A stretch of 64,000 bases of DNA from the NCBI GenBank assembly GCA_963739385.1, contig CAVUAI010000062.1:248001-312000 (forward strand). The letters run 5' to 3'. Shown here one piece after another: positions 17,580 to 25,967 of this stretch. The notes below the pieces were generated by a model. That model did no database searches, was not told the origin of the DNA, and was given only the letters and a program-made list of their open reading frames with translations. Origin of the DNA: VAZQ01 sp963739385. GTDB taxonomy: Bacteria; Pseudomonadota; Alphaproteobacteria; Rhizobiales; Xanthobacteraceae. Positions within the stretch are counted from its first letter, which is position 1, and every line of letters starts with the position of its first letter. The position numbers and the translations under genes are program-made.

Positions 17580-18557
17580 ATGCCCGGCATGAGGCGGCGA
17601 GAGTTGGTCATGCTGCTTGCCGGCGCGGCGGCAACGTGGCCGCTTGCGGCGCCCGCGCAGCAGTCGGCAAGAATTCGCAGAATTTTTTGGGCATCGACGG
17701 AATCTCAACCGGACCCGTTCGTGGACGGTTTCCGCGACGGATTGAAGGAACGCGGCTATATTGAAGGAAGGGACGTCGTCCTGAGCCTGCGCTACGCGCC
17801 TGGGAATCCCGACGCATTGCGGCCCGTGCTGTCCGAATTGACACGCGACAAGGTGGACCTTGCAGTGTCGAGCGGTCCAGCAATTCGCGCTATGAAGGCG
17901 GCGACGAACATTCCAGTGCTATTCGCCATCAGTGGCGATCCAGTCGAGCTCGGTCTTGTGAAAAGCCTTGCCCGGCCGGGTGGAAATTTCACCGGTAGCA
18001 CGTTTCTTTCCCTGGATTTGGCTGGAAAACGCGTTGAGTTGCTGAAGGAGATAATCCCGCGATTGCGCAAGCTTGCGGTGCTGTCGAACACCGATCATCC
18101 GGGAGAGCGATCGGAGTGGCGCGCCACCCAGCAGGCAGCACAGGCGCTCGGCATCGACCCAGTCTATGTGCCTTTCGTCGGTGCCCGTGAACTTGATAAT
18201 GCGCTTGGTACTGTCGCAAACGCACGTGCAGATGCGATGCTCGTATTCCCAGAAGGCGTCACCATGGTGAACCGGGTCAAACTTGCCCAGTTCAGCATCG
18301 CACAACAACTTCCCTCGATGTTCGGTTGGAGCGAGTACGCTGAAGCGGGCGGACTTTTGAGCTACGGTGCTGGCCAGCGTGCAACCTATTTCCGGCTCGC
18401 CGCCTATGCCGATCGGATTCTGCGCGGCGAAAATCCGGCAGATCTGCCCGTGGAGCAGCCAACAAGATTTGAACTGACAGTAAATCTCAAGACCGCCAAG
18501 GCCCTGAGGATCGAGATTCCGGCGACAACCCTGCTGCGCGCCGAGGTGATCGAATGA
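17580..18557 (+). CDS. ABC_sub_bind family substrate-binding protein, copy 1
   Basis: This 325-residue secreted protein begins MPGMRRRELVMLLAGAAATWPLAAPAQQ, a twin-arginine-like leader. The mature domain is the ABC_sub_bind (PF04392-type) periplasmic fold with FVDGFRDGLKERGYIEGRDV, LFAISGDPVELGLVKSLARPGGNFTG and the C-terminal LPVEQPTRFELTVNLKTAKAL. It is first of four consecutive homologues, each overlapping the next by 4 nt (ATGA). No permease or ATPase accompanies them. Ligands are not known for most members. Confidence 0.9.
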   Translation: MPGMRRRELVMLLAGAAATWPLAAPAQQSARIRRIFWASTESQPDPFVDGFRDGLKERGYIEGRDVVLSLRYAPGNPDALRPVLSELTRDKVDLAVSSGPAIRAMKAATNIPVLFAISGDPVELGLVKSLARPGGNFTGSTFLSLDLAGKRVELLKEIIPRLRKLAVLSNTDHPGERSEWRATQQAAQALGIDPVYVPFVGARELDNALGTVANARADAMLVFPEGVTMVNRVKLAQFSIAQQLPSMFGWSEYAEAGGLLSYGAGQRATYFRLAAYADRILRGENPADLPVEQPTRFELTVNLKTAKALRIEIPATTLLRAEVIE

Positions 18558-19540
18558 GGCGGCGCGAGTTCATCACGCTGCTCGGCGGTGCGGCGGCGTG
18601 GCCGCTCTCCGCGCGGGCGCAACAGGGCGAGCGGCCGCGGCGCTTAGGCGTTCTTATGTATACCACGCCGGGCGAGCCAGAATCGCAGGCTTGGATCACG
18701 GCGCTCGCACAAGGGCTAGAAGCAGCAGGCTGGGCGGTCGGGCGCAATTTGCGGATCGACACACGCTGGAGCAGTGGCGATTTGGCGCATCTCCGCAGGG
18801 ATGCCGCGGATTTGGCGAGTGGCTCTGACGTGATCGTGGCAGGTGTCGGACCAACCACCGCCGCTCTGCAACAGGCGACACGCACAGTGCCAATAGTGAT
18901 GGCACAGGGCGTCGATCCAGTCGGTGCAAGCTTTGTCAGAACCCTGGCGCGGCCCGGCGGAAATATCACAGGGTTCACCCAGTTCGAGTTTGGCCTGGCT
19001 GCTAAATGGTTCGAACTGCTGAGGGAGATAGCGCCGCGCGCTCCGCGCGTTGGCGTCGTCCGTGAAGCGGTCGGTCAGGTTGGAGTCGCTCTGTGGGCAG
19101 TGATCGGGGTTGCGGCCGGACCACTTGGGGTGGAACTCAGCCCTCTCGACGTGAAAAACGCCGCGAGCGATATCGAACGCACCATATCAGAATTTGCGCG
19201 AGAGCCGGATGGTAGCGTCATCGTCGTCGTGAGCACTGTTGCAACGATCCATCGTGATTTGATCGTTGCGCTTGCAGCACGACACAAGCTACCCGTGATC
19301 TATCCCTATCGCTTTTTCGTCGAGGCTGGTGGCCTGATGTCGTATGGGCCGAACCTTATCGATGGGTATCGGCGCACGGCGACCTACGTTGATCGCATTC
19401 TCAAGGGCGAGAAGCCCTCCGACCTGCCTGTGCAGGCGCCGACCAAGTACGAACTTGCGATCAACCTCAAGACCGCCAAGGCGCTCGGCCTCGAAGTTCC
19501 GCCGACGCTGCTCGCCCGCGCCGACGAGGTGATCGAGTGA
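18554..19540 (+). CDS. ABC_sub_bind family substrate-binding protein, copy 2
   Basis: A 328-residue homologue with leader MRRREFITLLGGAAAWPLSA, ending in ARAQQ. The binding domain includes ALAQGLEAAGWAVGRNLRID, IVMAQGVDPVGASFVRTLARPGGNITG and LPVQAPTKYELAINLKTAKALG. The start overlaps the stop of copy 1 in ATGA. It is more diverged in the middle than the others, as expected if ligand specificity has shifted after duplication. Confidence 0.9.
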   Translation: MRRREFITLLGGAAAWPLSARAQQGERPRRLGVLMYTTPGEPESQAWITALAQGLEAAGWAVGRNLRIDTRWSSGDLAHLRRDAADLASGSDVIVAGVGPTTAALQQATRTVPIVMAQGVDPVGASFVRTLARPGGNITGFTQFEFGLAAKWFELLREIAPRAPRVGVVREAVGQVGVALWAVIGVAAGPLGVELSPLDVKNAASDIERTISEFAREPDGSVIVVVSTVATIHRDLIVALAARHKLPVIYPYRFFVEAGGLMSYGPNLIDGYRRTATYVDRILKGEKPSDLPVQAPTKYELAINLKTAKALGLEVPPTLLARADEVIE

Positions 19541-20508
19541 GGCGGCGCGAGTTCATCAGGCTGCTCGGCGGCGCGGCGGCGGCGTTCCCGCTCGCGGCGC
19601 GGGCGCAGCAGGGCGAGCGGATGCGTCGGATCGGCGTGCTGCGCTTTACGACGCAGGATCAGGCCGTCATCAATTCGTTGCTTCGAGGACTTCAAACGCT
19701 TGGTTATGTTGATGGAAAAAATGTTGCCATCGAGTACCGAGATGCCGAGGGAGATTACGGGCGGTTTTCGAAGGCAGTCGATGAACTGGTGAGGCTCAAT
19801 CCAGACGTAATCTTTTCATTCGGCGGCGAACAAGCGCCAGTCGTCAAGGCAGCAACTTCGTCAATTCCGATTGTGGTGGTTGTGAGCAATGATCCCGTCG
19901 AAAGCGGGCTGGTGGCGAGCTTGGCCCGGCCCGGCGGCAACATTACGGGCGTCACTTATGTCCATGACATGCTGGCTGGAAAATCAGTTGAGCTGCTGAA
20001 AGACACGGCACCTTGGGTATCGCGCATCGCCATTCTATGGAACCCCGGTCATGTCGACCCGGAGTTTCGAGAGACGCAGCGCGCCTCTCGCGCGCTGGAT
20101 GTGCAAATTCAGTCGCTCGAGGTGCGGGCGCCGAGCGATTTCGAGGGCGCATTCCAAGCCGCAGTGCGCGAGCGGGCCGAAGCCCTTATCGTTATCGGAT
20201 CGCGGGTCATGTCCTCAAACCGTCAGCTAATCGGGCAGTTTGCGGCGACACATCGGCTTATCCTTGTCGGCGTGCCGCGCTGGTTGATTGAAGTGGGGGC
20301 GCTTTTGACCTTCGGACCTAACGTCGCGGAGTTGCATCAGCGGGCCTCGGTTTACCTGCATAAGATCCTCAAAGGCGCAAAACCGGCCGACTTGCCGATG
20401 CAGCAGCCGACCACTTTTGAATTAACGATCAACCTCAAGGTCGCCAAAAGTCTGGGTCTCATTGTGCCGCCTACTGTCATCGCCCGTGCTGACGAGGTGA
20501 TCGAATGA
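19537..20508 (+). CDS. ABC_sub_bind family substrate-binding protein, copy 3
   Basis: A 323-residue homologue starting at GTG 19537, which overlaps the stop of copy 2 by 4 nt. The leader is MRRREFIRLLGGAAAAFPLAARAQQ. Family landmarks are LLRGLQTLGYVDGKNVAIEYRDAEG, VVVSNDPVESGLVASLARPGGNITGV and LPMQQPTTFELTINLKVAKSLG. The junction sequence GAGGTGATCGA(A/G)TGAGG is nearly the same at every boundary of the array. Confidence 0.9.
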   Translation: MRRREFIRLLGGAAAAFPLAARAQQGERMRRIGVLRFTTQDQAVINSLLRGLQTLGYVDGKNVAIEYRDAEGDYGRFSKAVDELVRLNPDVIFSFGGEQAPVVKAATSSIPIVVVVSNDPVESGLVASLARPGGNITGVTYVHDMLAGKSVELLKDTAPWVSRIAILWNPGHVDPEFRETQRASRALDVQIQSLEVRAPSDFEGAFQAAVRERAEALIVIGSRVMSSNRQLIGQFAATHRLILVGVPRWLIEVGALLTFGPNVAELHQRASVYLHKILKGAKPADLPMQQPTTFELTINLKVAKSLGLIVPPTVIARADEVIE

Positions 20509-21488
20509 GGCGGCGCGACTTCGTCAGCCTTCTCGGTGGCGCGGCCGCGTGGCCGATGGCGGCACGCGGGCAGCAACCCGCGATGCCGGTGATCGGATTC
20601 CTTCACCCTGCTTCGGCGGACACCTTCGCGGTTCGTCTGCGCGGATTCCGGCAGGGCCTGAAGGAGACCGGCTTCGTCGAGGGTGAGAACGTGGTGATCG
20701 AGTATCGCTGGGCCGATGATCAACTGGATCGATTGCCGGCGCTGGCGACCGAATTGGTTCGCCGACAGGTCGCCGTGATCGTGGCGCCCGGAGGTGCCGA
20801 TCCAGCGTTGGCTGCGAAGGCGGCAACCGCGACAATCCCCACCGTCTTCCTCGTCGGTGAAGACCCGGTAAGGCTTGGTCTTGTCAACAGCCTTGCCCGG
20901 CCGAACCGCAACCTGACCGGCATCAATTTGTTCAATGCAGAATTGAGTGCAAAGCGGCTCGAGCTTCTGCGCACGCTGGTGCCGGGAGCAGCGCGGGTGG
21001 CTGTGCTCGTCAATCCGGGCAATGCCACCACGACGGAGACCATGTTGCGAGATCTGGATTCGGCCGGTCGCGCCATGGGGCTGCAAATCCAGGTCGTCAA
21101 CGCCGGCACCAGCCGCGAGATCAATTCGGCCTTCGCCAGTCTCATGGGCGCGCGGCCAGACGCGGTCTTTGTCGGCTTCGACCAGTTTTTTGCCAGCCGG
21201 CGTGTCCAACTGGTCCACCTGGCGTCGCGTCACGCGGTCCCCGCGACGTACGCACTGCGCGAGTTTGCCGAAATCGGCGGGCTAATGAGCTACGGAACCG
21301 ACATTGCGGATGCGTATCGCCAGGTCGGCGTCTATGCCGGTCGCATCATCAAGGGCGCGAAGCCGGCGGACCTGCCGGTCGTACAGCCAAGCAAGTTCGA
21401 TCTGGTCATCAACCACCAGAGCGCCCGGCTGCTCGGCGTCACCGTGCCGCCGTCGCTGCTCTCCGTCGCAGACGAGGTGATCGAATGA
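20505..21488 (+). CDS. ABC_sub_bind family substrate-binding protein, copy 4
   Basis: A 327-residue homologue with leader MRRRDFVSLLGGAAAWPMAARGQQ. The binding domain has RLRGFRQGLKETGFVEGENVVIEYRWADD, FLVGEDPVRLGLVNSLARPNRNLTGIN and LPVVQPSKFDLVINHQSARLLG. It ends in the same DEVIE-stop motif as the other copies. Its stop lies 25 nt before a TctC/Bug-type binding protein, so that gene is probably on the same transcript. Confidence 0.9.
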   Translation: MRRRDFVSLLGGAAAWPMAARGQQPAMPVIGFLHPASADTFAVRLRGFRQGLKETGFVEGENVVIEYRWADDQLDRLPALATELVRRQVAVIVAPGGADPALAAKAATATIPTVFLVGEDPVRLGLVNSLARPNRNLTGINLFNAELSAKRLELLRTLVPGAARVAVLVNPGNATTTETMLRDLDSAGRAMGLQIQVVNAGTSREINSAFASLMGARPDAVFVGFDQFFASRRVQLVHLASRHAVPATYALREFAEIGGLMSYGTDIADAYRQVGVYAGRIIKGAKPADLPVVQPSKFDLVINHQSARLLGVTVPPSLLSVADEVIE

Positions 21489-21513
21489 GCCTGCCAGATA
21501 TGGGGAGACGGCG

Positions 21514-22491
21514 ATGAAACTTCCCCGCCGGCAATTTCTGCATCTGGCCGCGGGCGCTGCCGCGCTGCCGGTGGCCTCGCGCATCGCGCGCGCACAGACC
21601 TATCCCACTCAGCCGGTACGCATCATCGTCGGCTTCGGGCCCGGCGGCGTGTCGGACATCCTCGCGAGGCTGATCGGCCAATGGCTGTCGGAGCGGTTCG
21701 GCCGGCCATTCGTCGTCGATAACCGGCCTGGCGCGGGCACCAATATTGCCACCGAAGCGGTCGCGCGGGCTCCGGCCGACGGCTATACGCTGCTCTGGCT
21801 CACGTCGTCGAACGCGATCAACACGACGCTCTACGACAAGCTCAATTTCGATTTCAGCCGCGACATCGCGCCGGTCGCGAGCATTGTCCTGGTGCCGAGC
21901 GTGATGGAGGTGAACTCCCAATTCCCGACCAAGACCGTTCCGGAGTTCATCGCCTATGCAAAGGCCAATCCGGGAAAGATCAATATGGGCGCAGCCGGCC
22001 CCGGAAGCTCGACCCATATTTTCGGCGAGCTGTTCAAGATGATGGCAGGCGTCAATCTCGTTCCGGTGCAATATCGCAGCTCGGGACCTGCGCTAACCGA
22101 TCTGATGGCCGGGCAGGTCCAGGTCATGTTCGACCCTCTCGGTTCGTCGATCGAGTACATCAGGGCCGGCAGATTGCGGGCGCTGGCGGTGACAACCGCG
22201 ACCCGCTCGGAGGCGTTGCCGGACGTTCCAACCGTGGGCGACTTCGTGCCGGGCTATGAAGCGTCTCTTTGGCAAGGGATCGGCGCGCCTAAGAGCACGC
22301 CCCCTGAAATCGTCGACCGGCTCAACAAGGAAATCAACGCTGCTCTCGCCGATCCCAAGATCAAGGCGCGGCTTGCCGATCTCGGCAGCACGCCGCTGGT
22401 GAGCTCGCCCGGCGACTTCGCCAACCTCATCGCCAGCGACACCGAAAAGTGGAGCCGGGTGATCCGGTCGGCTAATATCAAGCCGGAGTGA
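21514..22491 (+). CDS. Tripartite tricarboxylate receptor (Bug/TctC) family protein
   Basis: This 325-residue secreted protein has a twin-arginine-like leader (MKLPRRQFLHLAAGAAALPV...ARAQ). The Bug fold follows, with YPTQPVRIIVGFGPGGVSDILARLIG, FVVDNRPGAGTNIATEAVARAPADGYTLL and the loop GAAGPGSSTHIFGELFKMMAG. The family binds carboxylates, amides and related small molecules, usually for TctAB uptake or sensing. TctA/TctB are not present here, which is common for Bug proteins in these bacteria. Proximity to the four ABC_sub_bind genes makes this a five-gene orphan binding-protein array. Confidence 0.92.
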   Translation: MKLPRRQFLHLAAGAAALPVASRIARAQTYPTQPVRIIVGFGPGGVSDILARLIGQWLSERFGRPFVVDNRPGAGTNIATEAVARAPADGYTLLWLTSSNAINTTLYDKLNFDFSRDIAPVASIVLVPSVMEVNSQFPTKTVPEFIAYAKANPGKINMGAAGPGSSTHIFGELFKMMAGVNLVPVQYRSSGPALTDLMAGQVQVMFDPLGSSIEYIRAGRLRALAVTTATRSEALPDVPTVGDFVPGYEASLWQGIGAPKSTPPEIVDRLNKEINAALADPKIKARLADLGSTPLVSSPGDFANLIASDTEKWSRVIRSANIKPE

Positions 22492-22693
22492 TCCGCCGGC
22501 GGACGTTCTTCCGTTAGGCGAAATCGCGCTGGTGGTCAGAGCAACGGGCCAACTCGCGCCATGGCAATCCGGACTCTGTTGCCCGAACACCGAGAAATCG
22601 TCTTCGCCAACAGCCGTTCAAGCTTGGCAAGATCGAACATCTTCGCCCGGATATCTCGGCTTCCGCTCGTCGGTGCTGCCAAAGGAGGCCAGT

Positions 22694-23264
22694 TTGACGC
22701 CAATATCACAGCCAGCCCAGCGGCTGCATCAGCTTGAAAGCGGCACGACGACCGAGGTGGCACTCGCCTTCTTCGAACTCGCTGCCGCCGGTCGAGGTTG
22801 CAACCATGATGGGATCGTGGCGGGGCAAGGGCGTGGAAACCGGCCATCCGATGGATGGCCTGCTCGAACGGTTCGGCTGGCACGGCAAGCGATTTACCGG
22901 ACCCGACGGCGCCCACCCGTTGGTATTCGAAAGAACGAAAGGTGGCCTATTCAGCGTAAATCCCGCGATGATCCCAGTCCGCTTGGTGCTCCGCCACGCC
23001 GATCTATTCCGGCACCCGCTGGCAGGCCGGCTTTTTCGAGCATTCGGCGTCGTGTTCCGGACCGACCAGCCGAAGGCGCGGCTGCGCATGACCGAGTATA
23101 GAGGCGTCGTATCAGCGACGATGATCTACAATTCCCTGCCAATCAACGACATCTTTCGCAAGATCGATGATGACACTGTCCTCGGCGCGATGGACCTGCG
23201 TTTCACTCCCCAGCCCTTTTTCTTTGTCCTCAGGCGCGAAACCGCCACGGCAGAGCCGGCTTGA
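22694..23264 (+). CDS. GXWXG / DUF4334 domain protein (frameshifted)
   Basis: A TTG at 22694 preceded by AAAGGAGG with 5-nt spacing starts a frame reading TPISQPAQRLHQLESGTTTEVALAFFE. The rest lies in the next frame and contains LPPVEVATMMGSWRGKGVETGHPMDGLLE, the GXWXG motif. The C-terminal DUF4334 part follows, including YRGVVSATMIYNSLPINDIFRKIDDDTVLGAMD. Removing one A at 22776-22777 fuses the two as AFFDSLPPVE, giving a normal product of about 190 residues. The family is lipocalin-like and cytosolic and its role is unclear. The strong ribosome-binding site supports the TTG start. Confidence 0.75.
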
Positions 23265-23435
23265 TGCAGGACACCCGGGGTGGGAGTTAGAGAAAACTAG
23301 AAACGCGCGATCCCGAGCGCGGCGGCGCCTCCGTTTTGCAAACGGCAACAGTTCGCAATTGCGCGACCTGGCCCGTCCAGCCCGTCAACTGAGCCGATGC
23401 CGCGACGCGCCGTGATCGCTTCTGGCTACGGTTGG

Positions 23436-23639
23436 TTACTTGGAACGCGTCTTGTGACCCAAGCAGACCCTTGAGCCCTTACACTTCAATTTGCAGTTCG
23501 CGTAGTTGGCTGGATCGAGTTTCAAGCAGCGGTTCTGGCATGCGATGCACGGATTATCGGCGGCCTTGGCGGTCTGGGCGACCATTCCATTGGCCCCGAC
23601 CAAAGTCAGAAGAAGGATCATCGTCATGATTATTCGCAT
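23436..23639 (-). CDS. Small secreted cysteine-rich protein
   Basis: This 67-residue product has a clear Sec signal peptide (MRIIMTMILLLTLVGANGMV...AKAA). The mature peptide of about 40 residues is rich in Cys and Lys, with cysteines in the pattern CIACQNRCLKL...CKLKCKG...C. The start has GGAGGA eight bases upstream. Six cysteines suggest a disulfide-stabilised periplasmic or exported peptide. No family is recognised. It stands alone between noncoding stretches. Confidence 0.65.
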   Translation of the reverse strand: MRIIMTMILLLTLVGANGMVAQTAKAADNPCIACQNRCLKLDPANYANCKLKCKGSRVCLGHKTRSK

Positions 23640-24065
23640 ATGACTGTCCTCCAGCTAGATGTGGCGGGTATTCACGCAGAAACTCCTGAACGGCCATGCT
23701 CGCCAAGTACCAGCGGCTGCATGCCCTCGGCCGTAGTGCTGAGGGCAGAACCGTAACTCATTCCACCCGGCCGCGCTAAGCGCAAAACCCCCAAAGGGGG
23801 GTACGCTGCGGGCGTAATTGACCAATTCGGCCATCCCGATCGACTGTCGTAGAGATTTCTTCTCTCCCCGGCGGGCGAGAAGCCGGCTGGCCTTTCGGTG
23901 CAGAAGCCGACGAAATCTCAGCGTGAAAACGTTTCCGATGCCGGCGCTTCAGGAAAGGGAGTCCGCAATTGCAACGGCGCAGGCTCAGACGGCGCGGATT
24001 GCGGCTCGGCGCCTTGCGGCCTAACCGCGTCGGTGGAATCCGGGATCGGCGGCTTCTTTGGCGTC
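23640..24065. other. Intergenic region
   Basis: No gene supported. It includes a small CCCCC-AAA-GGGGG hairpin at 23787-23802, with no T-run. The rest shows only chance frames rich in Arg/Ser on both strands. Confidence 0.4.
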
Positions 24066-24350
24066 TCAACAGTCTGCGGCCGTTGCACGTTTGCGCGCTG
24101 GCTTGTTCTTCTTCTTTGAAACCTGCGCTTGCTTCTTCGATGGCTTGCCTGCCGCCTCGTTCGGCGTTTTCTCCGCGGGGATCAGGGTCGCGTCCTGCAA
24201 GTCCGCGGGTCCACGTCCCCCAAGGAAGTTCCCGCTATCGAACCATCGGGACATGGCATCTTTCAGGTCATCAATGGCACCGCACCCCGCGAGGCCCAAG
24301 CTCGCGGACACGGCCATCGAAACAAGCGCAACCCGAGTACAGGCGCGCAT
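24066..24350 (-). CDS. Small putative lipoprotein
   Basis: The 94-residue product starts MRACTRVALVSMAVSASLGLAGCG, a signal sequence ending in the lipobox LAGC. A Lys-rich tail (KPSKKQAQVSKKKNKPARKR) follows. ATG 24350 is chosen because GAGGG lies 5 nt upstream; in-frame starts at 24362 and 24392 are alternatives. It is probably an outer- or inner-membrane-anchored lipoprotein of unknown role. The basic C-terminus might contact peptidoglycan, lipid A phosphates or nucleic acid (inference). Confidence 0.6.
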   Translation of the reverse strand: MRACTRVALVSMAVSASLGLAGCGAIDDLKDAMSRWFDSGNFLGGRGPADLQDATLIPAEKTPNEAAGKPSKKQAQVSKKKNKPARKRATAADC

Positions 24351-24588
24351 TGATACCCTCATGAGCCGTCGTGATCGCGTGACCCTAATCAATCATAGTA
24401 AGCAAATTCTTACCGAGGGTTCCTCGCGGGGAGTGCCGCGATGGATCCGGGGCGCAGCGGCAGGCTGGAGTCGTTGCCGGCGACCGTACGCAAGCCAAAG
24501 GCGATCATCGCGGCCGGGCATGGCAAAGGGCAGCGTCGTTGATTTGCCCGCATGACCGCTCTCGCGCGGGAAGCTGAACTAGTACTCG

Positions 24589-24930
24589 CTATTCGTAACC
24601 GGGGAAGGCCTCGGTACAGTTGAGATTCGCACGCCTGATCGTGCGCAGATCAACGCGGCCGCCGCACGTTCGTCCGTACTGGCCCAACCAGGAGTCGAGC
24701 AGGACGCGCTGGTTTAACCAGATCAAATCACACGCCCTCATAGAGCCTTGGTAACACGCGATCTGGGCCTGATTAAAATCAGCAGCCCAATCGCCCGGCT
24801 CAGCCAGCCATGGCTGTTCCGCCGGCGGCAGGGATTGTGCCCGCGCATCACATTGCCAAAACAGGCAAACGCCAGCAACGAACGGACCCAGCAACATTCG
24901 GGAGGCACGGCGGCGAGCAGGGTTCAACAT
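24589..24930 (-). CDS. Hypothetical secreted protein
   Basis: This 113-residue product has an N-terminal signal sequence (basic MLNPARRRASR, then LLGPFVAGVCLFW, cleavage near DARAQ). The compact mature part has paired cysteines (IACYQGSMRACD, TCGG, NCTEAF). GGAAGG lies 9 nt before ATG 24930; in-frame starts at 24939 and 25005 are possible. Four mature cysteines suggest two disulfides in the periplasm. No family is recognised. It sits among other small leftward genes of the same type. Confidence 0.6.
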   Translation of the reverse strand: MLNPARRRASRMLLGPFVAGVCLFWQCDARAQSLPPAEQPWLAEPGDWAADFNQAQIACYQGSMRACDLIWLNQRVLLDSWLGQYGRTCGGRVDLRTIRRANLNCTEAFPGYE

Positions 24931-25068
24931 CGTCCCCATCCTTCCAGCGGTACCAAGGGTTGAGCCTACCGGCGAAACGACAAAAGTATCAAGTCCGGCC
25001 GGCATTCTCGCAGCGTGAGCCGACGAGGCTCGGAGCTCGCAAACAGGGCGCCGGGGGATCGTCGGAAA

Positions 25069-25305
25069 TTATCCTCCTGACCCCCTCGGTGGCATGCTGC
25101 CTTTCCAGCCAACGTTAACGAAGACGTCGTCCGGACTCGCAGTGCCCTGGGCGATCAATCGATCCTGCCGCGCCGTAATGTCGGCACGGGAGTCGCCCTT
25201 GTTCACCCAGATGAAATGCGTTCGCCGCCGGCGGGCCCGAATGGCCTCCAGCGCCTCCAGCCGCTTGAAGGGCGACGCTCTTGTCCGCCGGTTTGCGACC
25301 CGCAT
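25069..25305 (-). CDS. Small basic hypothetical protein
   Basis: A 78-residue Arg-rich protein (MRVANRRTRASPFKRLEALEAIRARRRRTHF...). It starts 6 nt after the stop of the DUF5681 gene upstream, so the two form an operon. The basic helical N-terminus could bind nucleic acid, but no known domain is seen. The coupling to a DUF5681 protein, itself often near phage packaging genes, makes a phage-derived origin possible. Confidence 0.55.
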   Translation of the reverse strand: MRVANRRTRASPFKRLEALEAIRARRRRTHFIWVNKGDSRADITARQDRLIAQGTASPDDVFVNVGWKGSMPPRGSGG

Positions 25306-25311
25306 GGTCGA

Positions 25312-25737
25312 TCACCCGGTGCCATCGGCGCTGCCACTGAGCGCCGTTTCGAGCCTGGTCAGCCGCTCTTCGAAACCCGTGGTCTCAAGCGAACGCAGAT
25401 AGATATCGATCACCTTGGCGAGCTCGGCGGCCTCCGCCGGCGTCAGCTCGCCGTCGGCAACCGCGGCCACGATCCGGGTGACCGCCGCCACCGTATCGGC
25501 CGCCTTTTCGAGCGGCGGCAATGGGAAGGCAACCGGAGCTTTTCTGCGGGCGGGCGCGAGCCGGTCCATGCAGACGCGGATGGCCGACATGTCGCCGGTC
25601 TTGGCGAGACTGATCGCCTTGCGCACGATCGCCTCGGCGTTGTCCTCCAGCAGGTCCCGGAACAGAGCGGTCGCGCGATTGCACGAGCCGCGCGGGCGGC
25701 CGGCAGGATTTCCGCTCTGGCCTTTTTGAAACAGCAT
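25312..25737 (-). CDS. DUF5681 domain protein
   Basis: This 141-residue protein begins MLFQKGQSGNPAGRPRG, the N-terminal DUF5681 motif. The rest is helical, with NRATALFRDLLEDNAEAIVRKAISLAKTGD and an acidic C-terminal helix. ATG 25737 has AAGGGAG upstream; the longer frame to 25845 runs through a hairpin and is rejected. DUF5681 proteins are frequently encoded beside terminase-like or small phage genes in alphaproteobacteria, but their biochemical role is unknown. It is followed directly by the small basic gene at 25069-25305. Confidence 0.75.
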   Translation of the reverse strand: MLFQKGQSGNPAGRPRGSCNRATALFRDLLEDNAEAIVRKAISLAKTGDMSAIRVCMDRLAPARRKAPVAFPLPPLEKAADTVAAVTRIVAAVADGELTPAEAAELAKVIDIYLRSLETTGFEERLTRLETALSGSADGTG

Positions 25738-25807
25738 GACTTGCAACTCCCTTGGGCTCACAGCTCTCGTTCCACCCGCGCGACGCGCGGGCGGCTGCGC
25801 AACGCAA

Positions 25808-25836
25808 AAGCCCGGCGCGGTTTCCCGGCCGGGCTT
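25808..25836 (-). terminator. Intrinsic terminator downstream of the esterase gene
   Basis: Read leftwards, a 9-bp perfect stem (AAGCCCGGC / GCCGGGCTT) with an 11-nt loop runs into TTTTGCG. It lies about 130 nt past the stop of the leftward alpha/beta hydrolase gene and before the DUF5681 start, a good Rho-independent terminator position. Confidence 0.7.
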
Positions 25837-25967
25837 CCGTCGCAATTGTGGAGCGTGCGCCTTTGATACCCCAGTTACGTTACGTGGTCAAGCACAATTC
25901 GAAGCCAAAAGCGATTTTCTTTCATCGGCTGACCCGGTCCGGGGGAAACGCCACGCAGCCCTTGGGC

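Noticed and set aside
23787..23802. CCCCC-AAA-GGGGG hairpin as an intrinsic terminator
   Set aside because: Stem of only five to six bases with no T-run and no gene ending immediately before it.
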